This document shows, piece after piece, positions 39,612-48,945 of a DNA stretch of 64,000 nucleotides (its first letter is position 1; each line of letters starts with the position of its first letter). A model generated the notes under the pieces. That model was not told the origin of the DNA and made no database searches. It was given only the letters and a program-made list of their open reading frames with translations. A program made the translations under genes and the position numbers. The stretch comes from Streptomyces spiroverticillatus (GTDB taxonomy: Bacteria; Actinomycetota; Actinomycetes; Streptomycetales; Streptomycetaceae): the NCBI GenBank assembly GCA_014650415.1, contig BMUX01000003.1, positions 124,001 through 188,000 on the forward strand, written 5' to 3'.

Positions 39612-41865
39612 GGGCGGCGGACGGGGCGACTCTCCTGGCCTCGCCGCCCCGGGTGAGGACGAGGGCGAGGTAGGGGTTCTGCACGCGAGCGTGGCCGAGC
39701 CCCAGCGACTCCGTGGCCGCCCGCACGGTCATCGCGTACGCGTCCACGGCCCGGCGCACGTTCGGGGCGTCCAGGCTCGCGCCGGTGACCAGCCGGTCGA
39801 GGTCGATGTAGGCGGACCGTACGAGCTCGATCCATCGGTACGTGTGCACGTCACCGGACCAGCCCGCCACATACGCGGAGGACCGCCTCCCCAGCGCCTC
39901 CGACCAGCGGTGCAGCATGCGCTGCCGGATCTCGCCCCGGTGCGGGGTGAGGTGCAGATGCCGCACCAGGTCGTAGAGGGGGTCGCCGGCCACGGCCATC
40001 TCCCAGTCGATGACGGAGAGTTCACCGGGGGCGCTGCCGCGCACCAGGTTCCATGGGTTGAGGTCCCCGTGCAGCAGTACGGGCGTCCGGTGGGACACGC
40101 TGCGCCGGAGCAGGAGGCCCCGCAGCAGGGCCGCGTCCGGCAGTCCCAGTTCCCTCGCCAGGCGCTGCGACTCCGGGGGGAGCGAGGCGACCAGGTCCAC
40201 GAGCCGATCGCAGAGCCAGCGGTAGAAGCCGCCCGCCGGGAGGCCGGGCTCCAGCTTGTCGACGTCGACGTCCGCGAGCGCGGCAAGCTGGTCGACCAGG
40301 TTGTCGGCCTCGTGCGGCGTCAGCCCGTCGACGGGGTGGGAGGGCGGGCCCCAGAGAGGCCCGGCGTAGGAGTGCACGGCGAACGCGTCCGAGGGAACGC
40401 TCTCCCCCAGCGCCAGCACCCTGGGCGCACTGATCCCGTCGACCTTCGCGACGGCCTTCAGAACGTCGGCCTCGACGTTGAAGCACTGCTCCCTGCGGGT
40501 GGCCGACCGCAGTTCGCGGCGCACGACGAGCCTCTTGCCCTGGACCGTCACCACGGTGTTGAGGTGCCCGGTGCCCTTGAAGACACTCCCCGAAGGGGCC
40601 GCGCCCTCCGCCACGAGCGCCTCCGCCACCACGCTGTGGGCAGTCTCGGCGTCCGGGAACTCCGTCGGGTTGATCCACTGCGTCACGAACGTGGCGAAGG
40701 GGCCGCCGGCGCCCTTGCAGTTCCGGCCCACCCGGGCCCGGTGCCACCGGCGCAGAATCCGCGCCGCCCCCGGGGCGTCCGGCGCCCCGGACAGGCGCAG
40801 CGGCTCCTTCGCCGCCTCCAGCGCGCTGACTACGGACTCCGCGGCCTCGCGCAATCCGGCGGGCTCGCCCTCCGAACCCAGCGAGCGCGCGGCCCGCATC
40901 ACGTCCGGGTACACGGACTGGGCGCGCTCGAAGTCGAGGTAGTGCTGCAGATCGGTCTCCAGCCCCCGTGCGGCCTCGGGGCGCGTCGCGTACATCGCCC
41001 GGGCCCAGGCTTCCTTGACCTCTTCCTGCTGGGTGTCCGAGTACTTCATGCGGACCAGATGGGTTGCCAGGTCGTGCAGCGGGTCGCCGAAGGTGGCCAG
41101 TTCCCAGTCGACGAAGACGAGCGGCGGAGCGTCGACGTACGAGACGATGACGTTGTCCCGGTGCAGGTCGGTGTGGAGCAGGCAGAAGGGCCGCTGCACC
41201 ATGGCCGGCACGCGGGCCGCGAACGCCGTCATGGCGTGCTCGGGGATGCCGAGAGCCGCGAACAGGCCGCCGAATTCGGTCCAGTTGGGCTGGCGGACAT
41301 GCTGGTCGGTCAGCAGAGCCAGATGCTGTAGGAACGCGCGGCTCTGCCCGTCGCGCGGCCAGCCACCGGGCAGCCTCGGCAGCATGTCCCGGCCGACCCG
41401 GGCCATCCTGGCCAGTTGGCCGACCAGCGCCTCCACGAGGAGGTGGTCCAGCGGCTTGCCGTTCTGGCAGATGCTGGAGAGGGGGACGCCCTCCACATAG
41501 CTGAGCACCGTCGAGTACCGGCTCTTCGCCAGGCACCTCGGCACGTCCGGCAGCACGCCCCGCAGGGAGTCCAGGATCTCCGTCTCGTCCTCCCAGGTCC
41601 TGAGGACGACGGACAATGCTTGCCGTTCACGAACTCGGACCGTCACCGTTTCCCCTGGGCTCCTCCCTACCAAGCGGGCCATCGGTTCGGTGAGTCGGGC
41701 CAGGTAGTTGCGATTGTGAAAACCCCCGCTCACGTCGCCTCTGCGGATGGCGGAGTCCACGAAGGCCGGATAGATGTGCACCGACGCCGGCTTGGGCGCC
41801 GGCCGCACGACCGGCGGCATGGTCGCGGCCTGCGCGCCGCGGGCGGTGGCGGGGGTACTTTGCAC
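39592..41865 (-). CDS. Double-domain aminoglycoside-phosphotransferase-like protein
   Basis: 757 residues with two APH-type kinase domains in tandem. First catalytic loop LLHTDLHRDN and metal loop LVFVDWELATFGDPLHDLA; second loop LLHGDLNPWN and SVIDWEMAVAGDPLYDL. Both keep the HxD and DWE residues, so both may be active. GTG 41865 has GGGAG 6 bases upstream; GTG 41892 or ATG 41820 are alternatives. It lies 170 bases after a GntR gene on the same strand. Substrate unknown; small hydroxylated metabolites or sugars are possible. Confidence 0.8.
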   Translation of the reverse strand: MQSTPATARGAQAATMPPVVRPAPKPASVHIYPAFVDSAIRRGDVSGGFHNRNYLARLTEPMARLVGRSPGETVTVRVRERQALSVVLRTWEDETEILDSLRGVLPDVPRCLAKSRYSTVLSYVEGVPLSSICQNGKPLDHLLVEALVGQLARMARVGRDMLPRLPGGWPRDGQSRAFLQHLALLTDQHVRQPNWTEFGGLFAALGIPEHAMTAFAARVPAMVQRPFCLLHTDLHRDNVIVSYVDAPPLVFVDWELATFGDPLHDLATHLVRMKYSDTQQEEVKEAWARAMYATRPEAARGLETDLQHYLDFERAQSVYPDVMRAARSLGSEGEPAGLREAAESVVSALEAAKEPLRLSGAPDAPGAARILRRWHRARVGRNCKGAGGPFATFVTQWINPTEFPDAETAHSVVAEALVAEGAAPSGSVFKGTGHLNTVVTVQGKRLVVRRELRSATRREQCFNVEADVLKAVAKVDGISAPRVLALGESVPSDAFAVHSYAGPLWGPPSHPVDGLTPHEADNLVDQLAALADVDVDKLEPGLPAGGFYRWLCDRLVDLVASLPPESQRLARELGLPDAALLRGLLLRRSVSHRTPVLLHGDLNPWNLVRGSAPGELSVIDWEMAVAGDPLYDLVRHLHLTPHRGEIRQRMLHRWSEALGRRSSAYVAGWSGDVHTYRWIELVRSAYIDLDRLVTGASLDAPNVRRAVDAYAMTVRAATESLGLGHARVQNPYLALVLTRGGEARRVAPSAALTPSAT

Positions 41866-42035
41866 GGCCGCTCCCGGCAGATCGCACAGCACAGACAGAG
41901 GCGCGCCACATTAGCGCCAGATAAATGTTTACGAACAGGGAGAGGCCCGATTGGCGTAAGTGGCCTACGTCGTTGAAGGGAGCAGAGGGCGCTTCCTGGG
42001 GCACACGTGGCCGACCGCCCCACACGGGTCCGAAT

Positions 42036-42956
42036 TCAGCCCGCCTCGGGCCTCTGCTCGGTCAGACGGTCCCACACGGAATCGAACCAGTCCTGGGCCT
42101 CGGTGACGAACGCCGACCCCAGCGATTCCGGATTCGCGTCCTTGACGTGCTGCAGGAGTTGCGCCTGCACGCCCAGTACGTCGATGGTGCGGAGCTCGGA
42201 GCCGTCGTCCTGGTCGATCACCCGCTCGACGATCTTGTAGAAGGCCTGCAGCGCTGTCGTCCCGTTGAGCAGGTAGAGCTTGACGGGCGGGGCCAGGGGC
42301 ACCCGCCGCACCTCCCAGGAGACCTCGGACACCAGCCTGTTCCTGCGCAGGCGGTCGAACGACATGCGGTTCACCTCGATCTGCTGCCGCGACATTTGAC
42401 GCAGATCCTCGACCAATTGGCCGTCATTGGCGCCACTCTTGGGCCTCGGGTACGGCAGCGGCATGTGCTCGCTGGGAAGCACCAGCCGCACCTTGATGCT
42501 GCGCGGGGCGATCTCCCCCTGCTGGACCCGCGTCACCTGGCTCGCAAGATGCCCGCTCAGCGTCTCCGCCGTCAGACTGAACACGTCCAGGGTGACGTCC
42601 TCGACCTCGAAGGCTTCCGCGATCAGGGCGCCCAGCGCTCCCGGCCCCAACGCCTCGTCCGAATGGACCCGGGACACCTTGATGACCTTGGTTCCACTGC
42701 CCTGCTTGGGTTCGATCCAGCCCTCGCTGACCAGATCGCGCCAGACGCGTTGGATGGTGTCGCGGGCGACGTCGAACCGGATCGCCAGCTCCCGCTGGGT
42801 CGGGAACGCGTCTCCGACGTCATAGGTGCCGTCGGACATCTCCATACGCAACCGGGCAGCGATGCGCTGCACTTCGCCCTTGCCCTTGCCGCCCGATGCA
42901 GTCGCCACTTCAGGAACGTACCTCTTCCGGACTGGCCCGAACCAGCTTTTGGCCAT
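42036..42956 (-). CDS. GntR-family regulator, module 1
   Basis: 306 residues. Winged HTH VQRIAARLRMEMSDGTYDVG, FPTQRELAIRFDVARDTIQR and LVSEGWIEPKQGSG. The C-terminal domain contains APPVKLYLLNGTTALQAFYK, aligned with the same block in the two GntR proteins at 43960 and 45243. Divergent from a 55-residue membrane peptide at 43068. Most divergent of the three paralogues. ATG 42956 chosen although no strong ribosome site is seen. Confidence 0.85.
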   Translation of the reverse strand: MAKSWFGPVRKRYVPEVATASGGKGKGEVQRIAARLRMEMSDGTYDVGDAFPTQRELAIRFDVARDTIQRVWRDLVSEGWIEPKQGSGTKVIKVSRVHSDEALGPGALGALIAEAFEVEDVTLDVFSLTAETLSGHLASQVTRVQQGEIAPRSIKVRLVLPSEHMPLPYPRPKSGANDGQLVEDLRQMSRQQIEVNRMSFDRLRRNRLVSEVSWEVRRVPLAPPVKLYLLNGTTALQAFYKIVERVIDQDDGSELRTIDVLGVQAQLLQHVKDANPESLGSAFVTEAQDWFDSVWDRLTEQRPEAG

Positions 42957-43067
42957 CCAAAGGAAATGGCAACAGTCCAGTTAGTCGATCTGCCGGGCCG
43001 GGGACAACCAATACGAGTCAACCAGTCCAATTGGACAGTTAGTTGACCGAGAAGGGGGGGCCACTCC
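42957..43067. promoter_or_regulatory. Divergent control region of module 1
   Basis: 111 bases between GntR and peptide starts. Contains a perfect palindrome GTCCAATTGGAC at about 43026-43037 within repeated CAGTCCAA/GTTAG elements, and GGGGACAAC at 43000-43008, which recurs in the other two modules. Probably the GntR operator and the promoters. Confidence 0.6.
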
Positions 43068-43235
43068 ATGAACCCGTGGATCCTGCTGGAGGGGCTCGAA
43101 CTGCTCGCCCAGACCCGCTACGGAGCCCTCGGCGCCATCTGCCTCCTGCTGATCGTCGGCGGCGCCAAAGCGCGCAACGCGACGTGCACCGCCCTCGGTG
43201 CCACCCTGTTCGCGATCCTGATGCTTCAGGCCTGA
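43068..43235 (+). CDS. Small membrane peptide, module 1
   Basis: 55 residues, two hydrophobic segments (about 18-32 and 40-54) around a short basic loop (GAKARNATC). Shares with the peptides at 45020 and 46352 the pattern YG-x2-G, GxK and a conserved Cys before GA. ATG 43068 follows GGGGGG. Ends 10 bases into the convergent devB gene. Not known to me as a named family. Confidence 0.8.
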   Translation: MNPWILLEGLELLAQTRYGALGAICLLLIVGGAKARNATCTALGATLFAILMLQA

Positions 43236-43960
43236 CGGCCGTCGCTCTCCACGTGCACGAGGACGTCCTCCAGCGAGTGGATGACGGTCTCGGCGCCCGC
43301 CCTGCGGAGCCGGTCCGTACGTCGGCCGACCTCCGCGTAGCCGAGGAACGCCACTCCCGCCCGGCGGGCCGCCTCCAGGTCCGACGGGGTGTCGCCGATC
43401 ATCAGGGACTTGGCGGGGTCCGCGTCCAGGGCATGGAGGGCGCGGTTGAGGCAGTCCGGGTCGGGTTTGAGGTGGTCCAGGTTCCGGGTGCGGCCGTAGA
43501 TGTGCCGGTCGAAGCAGGACGTCAGGTCGCGGCGAGTCAGGTAACTCTCCGCCGCCAAAGGGGAGTTGTTGGTAGCTATGGCCAAAGGGACACCCCGGGA
43601 AGACCATGCGCGTATCAACCTGTCGACGTGCGGGGTCGGCTCGGCCGTCACGGAGGCGCGGAGTTCTTCGTCGGTAAGTGCCTTTTCCAGCCGGTGGACC
43701 AAGGGGGACCTGCTGGCCCCCACCACTCTGAGCACCGCATGCGGATCGTCGCGTTCGGCACCGGTCAGGGGGACGACGAAGTCCTCCCGTTCGAGCCATG
43801 CGATCAGCCGCTCCGCGATGTCGTGTGCGCGGTGTTCCGCGAAGAGCCCGCAGATCGGGCCGTCGAAGTCGAAGAGGACGCAGGTGGCGCCGGTGATCGC
43901 CTGTGCTGCCTGCTCGATCACCGGCGCCGCCTGTTCGAGGTCAGTGGTTTCAGGGGCCAT
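43226..43960 (-). CDS. devB: HAD-family hydrolase, DevB-like
   Basis: 244 residues. HAD motif I LFDFDGPICG, motif II AIATNNSP, motif III KPDPDCLNRA, motif IV MIGDTPSDLEAA. The ATG overlaps the last base of the devA-like TAA, so translation is coupled. DevB is the phosphatase/hydrolase co-transcribed with devA in S. coelicolor. The substrate is unknown. Confidence 0.85.
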   Translation of the reverse strand: MAPETTDLEQAAPVIEQAAQAITGATCVLFDFDGPICGLFAEHRAHDIAERLIAWLEREDFVVPLTGAERDDPHAVLRVVGASRSPLVHRLEKALTDEELRASVTAEPTPHVDRLIRAWSSRGVPLAIATNNSPLAAESYLTRRDLTSCFDRHIYGRTRNLDHLKPDPDCLNRALHALDADPAKSLMIGDTPSDLEAARRAGVAFLGYAEVGRRTDRLRRAGAETVIHSLEDVLVHVESDGRQA

Positions 43961-44847
43961 TAGGAGAGTGTCAGGTCCGACGTGATGGTGTTCCAGAGTG
44001 CGTCGAACCACTTTGCGGATTGTTCGACGAAGGCCGCGTCGCGCGGGCCCTTCTCGGCGTCGAAGGCGAAGAGGACCGACTCCGGGCCGAGCGTGTCGTA
44101 CATCTCCAGATTGACGTCCTCGATCACCTCCGGCCGCTTGGTGACCTGGTAGTACGCGAAGAGGGCCTCGGAGCCGTTCAGCACGTACAGCTTCAGGGGC
44201 GGGGTGAAGGGGAGCGCCCGGAAGGTGACGGTCACGTCGATGCCGTGGGAGCGGTAGAGGCTGCGGAGGGTGTTCCGCAGGACGTGGCCCTGGGAGTTGC
44301 GCTGCTGGAGCCAGCGCTGGTGGACCAGGCTCGCCTCGCTCGGCTCCAGACCCTTGGGGAAGGCCAGTTCGATGTTGCGGGCCGGGAGCAGGACACGGAG
44401 GGTGATGTTCACCGGCTTGAGGCGGTTCTCGTGGATCAGCCGCAGCGGCTCCGTCATCGCCAGCATCAGCGACTCCGACGTCAGGCTCAGCGCGTCGATC
44501 CGTACCTCCTCCGCCTCGAAGGCCCGCGCCAGGCGGGGGCCGAGCGCGCTCACCGTGGGCTGGGGGGTGGTGCCCACGGGGTCGCCCGTCGCCGTCACCG
44601 GGGAGGTGGCCGCCACCTTGGCGGGGGCGCCTCGGGTCGCCTCCGTGAGGAGGCCCTCGGTGTGGAGGATGCGCAGGGCCTGGCGGATGGTGCCGCGTTC
44701 CACGCAGAACTCCTCGGCGAGCCGCCCCTGCGTCGGCATCGGCTCGCCGGCCTTGATCTCGCCTCTTCGGATCCGGTCGCGCAGGGTGTCGGCCACTTCC
44801 CTGTACGACCGCTTTCCGCCACTTCCTGAACTGCTCACGTCGCTCAC
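43960..44847 (-). CDS. devA: GntR-family developmental regulator, DevA-like
   Basis: 295 residues. Winged HTH KRSYREVADTLRDRIRRGEI, MPTQGRLAEEFCVERGTIRQ and ALRILHTEGLLT. C-terminal block FRALPFTPPLKLYVLNGSEA and LFAYYQVTKR. Named devA because devB follows directly; in S. coelicolor DevA is needed for normal aerial growth (from memory of published work). GTG 44847. Divergent from the peptide at 45020. Confidence 0.85.
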   Translation of the reverse strand: MSDVSSSGSGGKRSYREVADTLRDRIRRGEIKAGEPMPTQGRLAEEFCVERGTIRQALRILHTEGLLTEATRGAPAKVAATSPVTATGDPVGTTPQPTVSALGPRLARAFEAEEVRIDALSLTSESLMLAMTEPLRLIHENRLKPVNITLRVLLPARNIELAFPKGLEPSEASLVHQRWLQQRNSQGHVLRNTLRSLYRSHGIDVTVTFRALPFTPPLKLYVLNGSEALFAYYQVTKRPEVIEDVNLEMYDTLGPESVLFAFDAEKGPRDAAFVEQSAKWFDALWNTITSDLTLS

Positions 44848-45019
44848 GACACAACGTTACAACTCACAGCCATCTAACGGCAGTTGTAGCCATCTCGTTT
44901 ATCGATCGCAGCCAAGTGGGGACAACTCCATTGAGTTGGTTGCTACTTGGCAAACTTGGCTGAGGCAGCGTCGCCTCCCCGCCGCTCACCCCGTCGCTGA
45001 TTCCCGAGGGAGGGACCCC
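44848..45019. promoter_or_regulatory. Divergent control region of module 2
   Basis: 172 bases. Contains GCCATCTAACGG at 44869-44880 followed by CAGTTG, GGGGACAAC at 44918-44926, and GAGTTGGT and CAAACTTGG-type half-sites. GCCATCTAACGG and the following GTTG are shared with module 3, GGGGACAAC with modules 1 and 3. Confidence 0.65.
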
Positions 45020-45214
45020 ATGCCTGCTCTGCTGCTGCTCTCCGCCGTCATCGTCATTGGATTCGAGAGGTTTGTCGAGTGGCGCTACGGGGCCGCGGGC
45101 TCCATCGGTGTCCTGCTCCTCTGCATCGGGGCGAAGGCCAAGAGCCCCGCCTGCGCGGGGGTCGGGGCCACCGTGCTCACCCTCGCGGTGCTGGCACCCG
45201 CCACCACCACCTAG
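45020..45214 (+). CDS. Small membrane peptide, module 2
   Basis: 64 residues, starts hydrophobic (MPALLLLSAVIVIGFERFVE), then RYGAAGSIGVLLLCIGAKAK and CAGVGATVLTLAVLAP. Clear paralogue of the peptides at 43068 and 46352. ATG 45020 follows GAGGGAGGG. Three hydrophobic stretches, probably two or three membrane passes. Confidence 0.82.
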   Translation: MPALLLLSAVIVIGFERFVEWRYGAAGSIGVLLLCIGAKAKSPACAGVGATVLTLAVLAPATTT

Positions 45215-45242
45215 GCCGACCTGCCCGGCTGCCAACTCGACG

Positions 45243-46142
45243 CTAGTTGGCAGCCAGGTTCAGGTCCTGGCTGATCGTGTTCCAGATCGCGTCGAACCAC
45301 AGCTGCGACTGCTCCACGAAGGTCCCGTCCCGCTGGCCGCCCGTCCGCTGGTCGAAGGGGAAGAGCATCGACCGGGTGCCCACCGTGTCGTACATCTCCA
45401 GCGGCTCGCGGTCCTGGTCGAAGTGCTCCTTCTGCTTCGTGATCATGTAGTACGCGAAGAGGGCCTCGGAGTTGTTCAGGAGGTAGAGCTTCACGGGGGG
45501 CGTGAAGGGCAGCGCCCGGAAGGAGATCTTCACGTCGATGCCGTGCGTACGGCGGAGGTTGACCAGGTTGTGCCGCAGCACCTGCCCCTGCGCATTGCGC
45601 TGCTGGAGCCAACGGCCGTGCAGCCGAGCGTCGTTGCCGTCCGCGACCGGCGTCGGGAAGGCCAGGTCGATGTCCCTGCTGGGGAGCAGCACGCGGACGG
45701 TGATCCGGGACGGTCTCACCCGCCCTTCGTGCACCCGGCGCAGGGCGTCGCCGAAGCCCAGGGTCAGCGAGATCGCCGTCAGGCAGAGGGCGTCGATCTC
45801 GACGTGGTCGGCCTCGAAGGCCTCCGTGATGCGGGAGCCCAGCGCCACCATGGTCGGCTGCGGGGAGGCCGCCGCGCCCGCACCGAGCGCCGCCGGGGCG
45901 TCGCCCGCGACGGTCGCCGGGGAGCCCTTGGTCACGTTGGTCAGCAGCCGCTCCTCGGCGAGGATGCGGAGCGCCTGGCGCACCGCGCCGCGCTCCACCT
46001 CGTACTCCTCCGCCAACTGGGCCTGTGTCGGCATGCGGTCGCCCGGCCGCAGCTCCCCGGTCCTGATCCGGGTCCGCAGCGCGTCGGCCACATCACGGTG
46101 TGACCTTTTCCGACCGTTCACGGCGGCGCCGACTGTGCTCAC
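45243..46142 (-). CDS. GntR-family regulator, module 3 (DevE-like position)
   Basis: 299 residues. HTH KRSHRDVADALRTRIRTGEL, MPTQAQLAEEYEVERGAVRQ and ALRILAEERLLT; C-terminal FRALPFTPPVKLYLLNNSEA and LFAYYMITKQ, nearly matching the devA product. S. coelicolor has a devA paralogue, devE, in the same neighbourhood, which this may represent. GTG 46142. Divergent from the peptide at 46352; ends 28 bases from the module 2 peptide. Confidence 0.85.
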   Translation of the reverse strand: MSTVGAAVNGRKRSHRDVADALRTRIRTGELRPGDRMPTQAQLAEEYEVERGAVRQALRILAEERLLTNVTKGSPATVAGDAPAALGAGAAASPQPTMVALGSRITEAFEADHVEIDALCLTAISLTLGFGDALRRVHEGRVRPSRITVRVLLPSRDIDLAFPTPVADGNDARLHGRWLQQRNAQGQVLRHNLVNLRRTHGIDVKISFRALPFTPPVKLYLLNNSEALFAYYMITKQKEHFDQDREPLEMYDTVGTRSMLFPFDQRTGGQRDGTFVEQSQLWFDAIWNTISQDLNLAAN

Positions 46143-46351
46143 AACCAGAACACTACAACTTCACGCCATCTAACGGGAGTTGGTTGGAGAACCTGGTTAA
46201 AGGTTCTTGAGGCATGGGGACAACCTCAGAAGAGTTGGTCGCCAACTCGGCCAAGGTGGCTCCAGGTTCACCAGCCTGGTCAGCCTGGCCCCAGAGTCCG
46301 CAAAGTTCGACCAACGGACCGCCACCCCGACCACCGTCTGGAGTGATCCCC
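46143..46351. promoter_or_regulatory. Divergent control region of module 3
   Basis: 209 bases. GCCATCTAACGG at 46165-46176 followed by GAGTTGGTTGG, and GGGGACAAC at 46216-46224 then GAGTTGGTCGCCAACTCGG. The blocks occur in the same order as in module 2, showing that the control region was duplicated with the genes. TTGGTCGCCAA and similar repeats are likely binding sites. Confidence 0.65.
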
Positions 46352-46537
46352 ATGCCGCTCGTCGCACTCCTCGCCATCGGCGCCTACCTGCTCGGCGAAA
46401 TGGTCGAGAAGCAGTACGGCCTGCTGGGCGCCGTCGCGCTCGGCTTCCTGACCGTCGGCGTCAAGACGAAGAACACCGCCTGCCTGAGCATCGGCGCCGT
46501 CGCCCTGGTCGTCCTCGGCCAGTCCGCCCTCACCTGA
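46352..46537 (+). CDS. Small membrane peptide, module 3
   Basis: 61 residues: MPLVALLAIGAYLLGEMVEK, QYGLLGAVALGFLTVGVKTK and TACLSIGAVALVVLG. Same Glu before YG, Gly-rich second segment, basic turn and Cys as the other two. ATG 46352 has GGAG 8 bases upstream. Confidence 0.82.
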   Translation: MPLVALLAIGAYLLGEMVEKQYGLLGAVALGFLTVGVKTKNTACLSIGAVALVVLGQSALT

Positions 46538-46586
46538 GCCCGAGACCGAGGGCCAGATCCTCGAGCTCCGGCCCCCGGGCGCGACC

Positions 46587-47870
46587 TCAGAAGATGTCCG
46601 GGCACCACGGCTGCCGCGCCGTCCGGAACAGCCCGTCCACCCGCGCCGCCGCCCCCGCCGTCCCCTCGGCCACCTCGCCCAGCGCCGCCATCCGCACCGC
46701 CGACCGGCCGCCCAGGTACAGCGCCCCCAACTCCCGCACATCGAGAGTCAGTTCAGCGGAGGCGGACGTCGGCTCGCAGGTCGCCGTCCCGAACTCCGAC
46801 ACCGTCAGCCGGAAGCGCCCCGCGGACAGGCCCAGCCGGTCCGCCACCTGAAGCACCACGGTCCCGCTCCTCTCGTACGTCCTGGCCTCCAGCGCCCGTA
46901 CGACGTCGAGCACCCGCACCCACAGCCAGTCCGCCGACGTCACGATGCGCGCCGCACGCTGGTCCGGCAGCAGGTCGGGCAGCAGGTCGTCCGGCGCGCG
47001 GTAGCCGGTCCGTACCTTCGCCACCCAGTCGATCGAGCACAGGTAGTGCCACAGCGCGCGCTCGGCGGCCGGGGTGGTGGTGATCATGTTGCCCACGCTC
47101 GCCGTGTTCAGCGGCTGCTTGCCGTCGCCCCAGTTGTCGTCCACGCGGTACGCAGCGAGCCCCTCCACCTGCCCGCCCCGCTCGGCCGGCGCCCGGTAGA
47201 GCGCGTAGAAGGCGGGCGGATACGGCTCGAAGGAGTACGCGGTGAGGCCCGTGCGCTTCTGCCACCAGGCCTCGTCGCGGTCGATCGCACCGTGCTGCGC
47301 CGCCCGGAACCGCTCGTGCAGCTCGGGGCCCGCCTTGCGGAGCTCCTCCGCGTCGGCCAGGTCGACCCGGCCGCCGCAGTCGGGGCCCGACCAGTGCGGA
47401 TCGAGGCCGGTGCGGTGGGTGTCGATCTCCCAGACGTGCGTGGAGGTCGCGTGCCCGAAGCCGTACCGCCCGTAGATCGGGTACTCGGCGGCGATCAGCG
47501 TCGCCACCACGTCACCCCGCTCCTTCGCCTCCGCGAGATCCGCGCGGATCATGCGGCTGAGCAGCCCGCGCCTGCGGTGCGTCGGCGTGACGGTGACGCT
47601 GGAGACCGCGTTCGCCTGCACGAACTGCCCGCCGGGCACGGTGAGTTGCTGCGCGAAGGAGCGGTACGTCGCCACGCACCGCCCCTCGTCGAACGCCCCC
47701 CGCGCCCGGGGCAGGTCGGTGCGCTCCAGCCGCTGCGCGAGATCCGCCTCGGTGTACGGCGCGGCCCGCAGGAAGCCGGTGTTGGTGGCGCGGGCCCAGC
47801 CCGGGAAGTCGGCCTCGGTCAGCGTGCGTACGTCGAGGGAAGCGGCGGTTCGGTCAGCGTGGGCACTCAT
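46587..47870 (-). CDS. Eis-like GNAT N-acetyltransferase
   Basis: 427 residues. GNAT core with acetyl-CoA loop [20 protein letters not shown], then [16 protein letters not shown] second GNAT-like module and a C-terminal sterol-carrier-like domain ending in the PDIF carboxylate follow, the Eis architecture. Eis proteins acetylate amines, including aminoglycosides, broadly. ATG 47870 is preferred to one six codons earlier. Confidence 0.9.
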   Translation of the reverse strand: MSAHADRTAASLDVRTLTEADFPGWARATNTGFLRAAPYTEADLAQRLERTDLPRARGAFDEGRCVATYRSFAQQLTVPGGQFVQANAVSSVTVTPTHRRRGLLSRMIRADLAEAKERGDVVATLIAAEYPIYGRYGFGHATSTHVWEIDTHRTGLDPHWSGPDCGGRVDLADAEELRKAGPELHERFRAAQHGAIDRDEAWWQKRTGLTAYSFEPYPPAFYALYRAPAERGGQVEGLAAYRVDDNWGDGKQPLNTASVGNMITTTPAAERALWHYLCSIDWVAKVRTGYRAPDDLLPDLLPDQRAARIVTSADWLWVRVLDVVRALEARTYERSGTVVLQVADRLGLSAGRFRLTVSEFGTATCEPTSASAELTLDVRELGALYLGGRSAVRMAALGEVAEGTAGAAARVDGLFRTARQPWCPDIF

Positions 47871-47895
47871 GGCGCCCACGCTAAGCACGCCCCCG

Positions 47896-48876
47896 TCAGA
47901 ATGTCGCCCTGATTTCGCCGACCTTCACCGGTCCCCCGAGCAGCGGCGCGTCCCCGATCCGGTCGACCACGTCGCCGTCCACGCCCAGCAGGTGCAGCGC
48001 CCGGGCCAGCACAGGGCCGAGCGCCCGCCCCGCCCCGTCGTCGATCTTGAACGCGAGGGCCCGCCCGTCCGGCAGCGCCATGGCCTGCACGGCCTCCGCG
48101 CCCATCTTCGACAGCGCCCCCGGCACCGCCCGCATCAGCCAGGTGTCGGGCCGCCGCGTCCCCGCCACGTACTCCGGGTGCGCCCGCATCGCGTCGGCCA
48201 CCCGGCGCTCCGGGCTGCCCTCCTCGGCGAGGACGAAGTGCCGGAAGGCCCGCGCGAGCCCGACCAGGCTGATCGCCATCAGCGGCGCCCCGCACCCGTC
48301 CGTACCGACCGCCCTGACCTTCTCGCCCGCCGCACGCTCCACGCACGCGAGGACGAGCTGCTGGAGGGGGTGGGCGGGGTCGAGGTAGGTCGCGGTGTCC
48401 CAGCCGTTCAGCTTGCAGGCGGCGATCATCGCGGCGTGCTTGCCGGAGCAGTTCATGGTGACCCGGTCGCGGACGTGCCCGGAGGCCAGGTACGACTCGG
48501 CCTCGACGGGGTCCAGCGGCAGGTCGGGCGGGGTCTGGAGGTCGGTCTCGGCGAGTCCGTACTCGCCGAGCATCTTCCGTACGAGATCGAGGTGGAAGCC
48601 CTCGCCCGAATGGCTGGCGGCGGCCAGTGCCAGGCGCTCGCCGGAGAGGTCCAGGCCCGCGCGGAGCACGGCGGCGGCCTGCATGGGCTTGTTGCTGGAG
48701 CGGGGGAAGACGGGGGAGGCGACGTCGCCGAGGGCGAGCTCCGTGCTGCCGTCGGCCGCCAGCACCACCAGCGAACCCCGGTGATGGCCCTCGACGAAGC
48801 CGGATCGGACGACTTCGGCGAGAACCGGGGGTATGACCGGGACCGGTGCGGCAGCGGGGGCGGTGGAGGTCGTCAT
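47896..48876 (-). CDS. Asparaginase (bacterial L-asparaginase II, PF06089 type)
   Basis: 326 residues. Matches the asparaginase family distinct from AnsA/Ans[56 protein letters not shown] and [15 protein letters not shown]. Hydrolyses asparagine to aspartate and ammonia, presumably. Lies 25 bases before the Eis-like gene in the same direction. Confidence 0.92.
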   Translation of the reverse strand: MTTSTAPAAAPVPVIPPVLAEVVRSGFVEGHHRGSLVVLAADGSTELALGDVASPVFPRSSNKPMQAAAVLRAGLDLSGERLALAAASHSGEGFHLDLVRKMLGEYGLAETDLQTPPDLPLDPVEAESYLASGHVRDRVTMNCSGKHAAMIAACKLNGWDTATYLDPAHPLQQLVLACVERAAGEKVRAVGTDGCGAPLMAISLVGLARAFRHFVLAEEGSPERRVADAMRAHPEYVAGTRRPDTWLMRAVPGALSKMGAEAVQAMALPDGRALAFKIDDGAGRALGPVLARALHLLGVDGDVVDRIGDAPLLGGPVKVGEIRATF

Positions 48877-48945
48877 CGTCGACAGGGGCCTTCCGGACGG
48901 GGACCCACTCCCTCGGCAGTCCCCGGGGATCGCCCGGCCGTGGCC

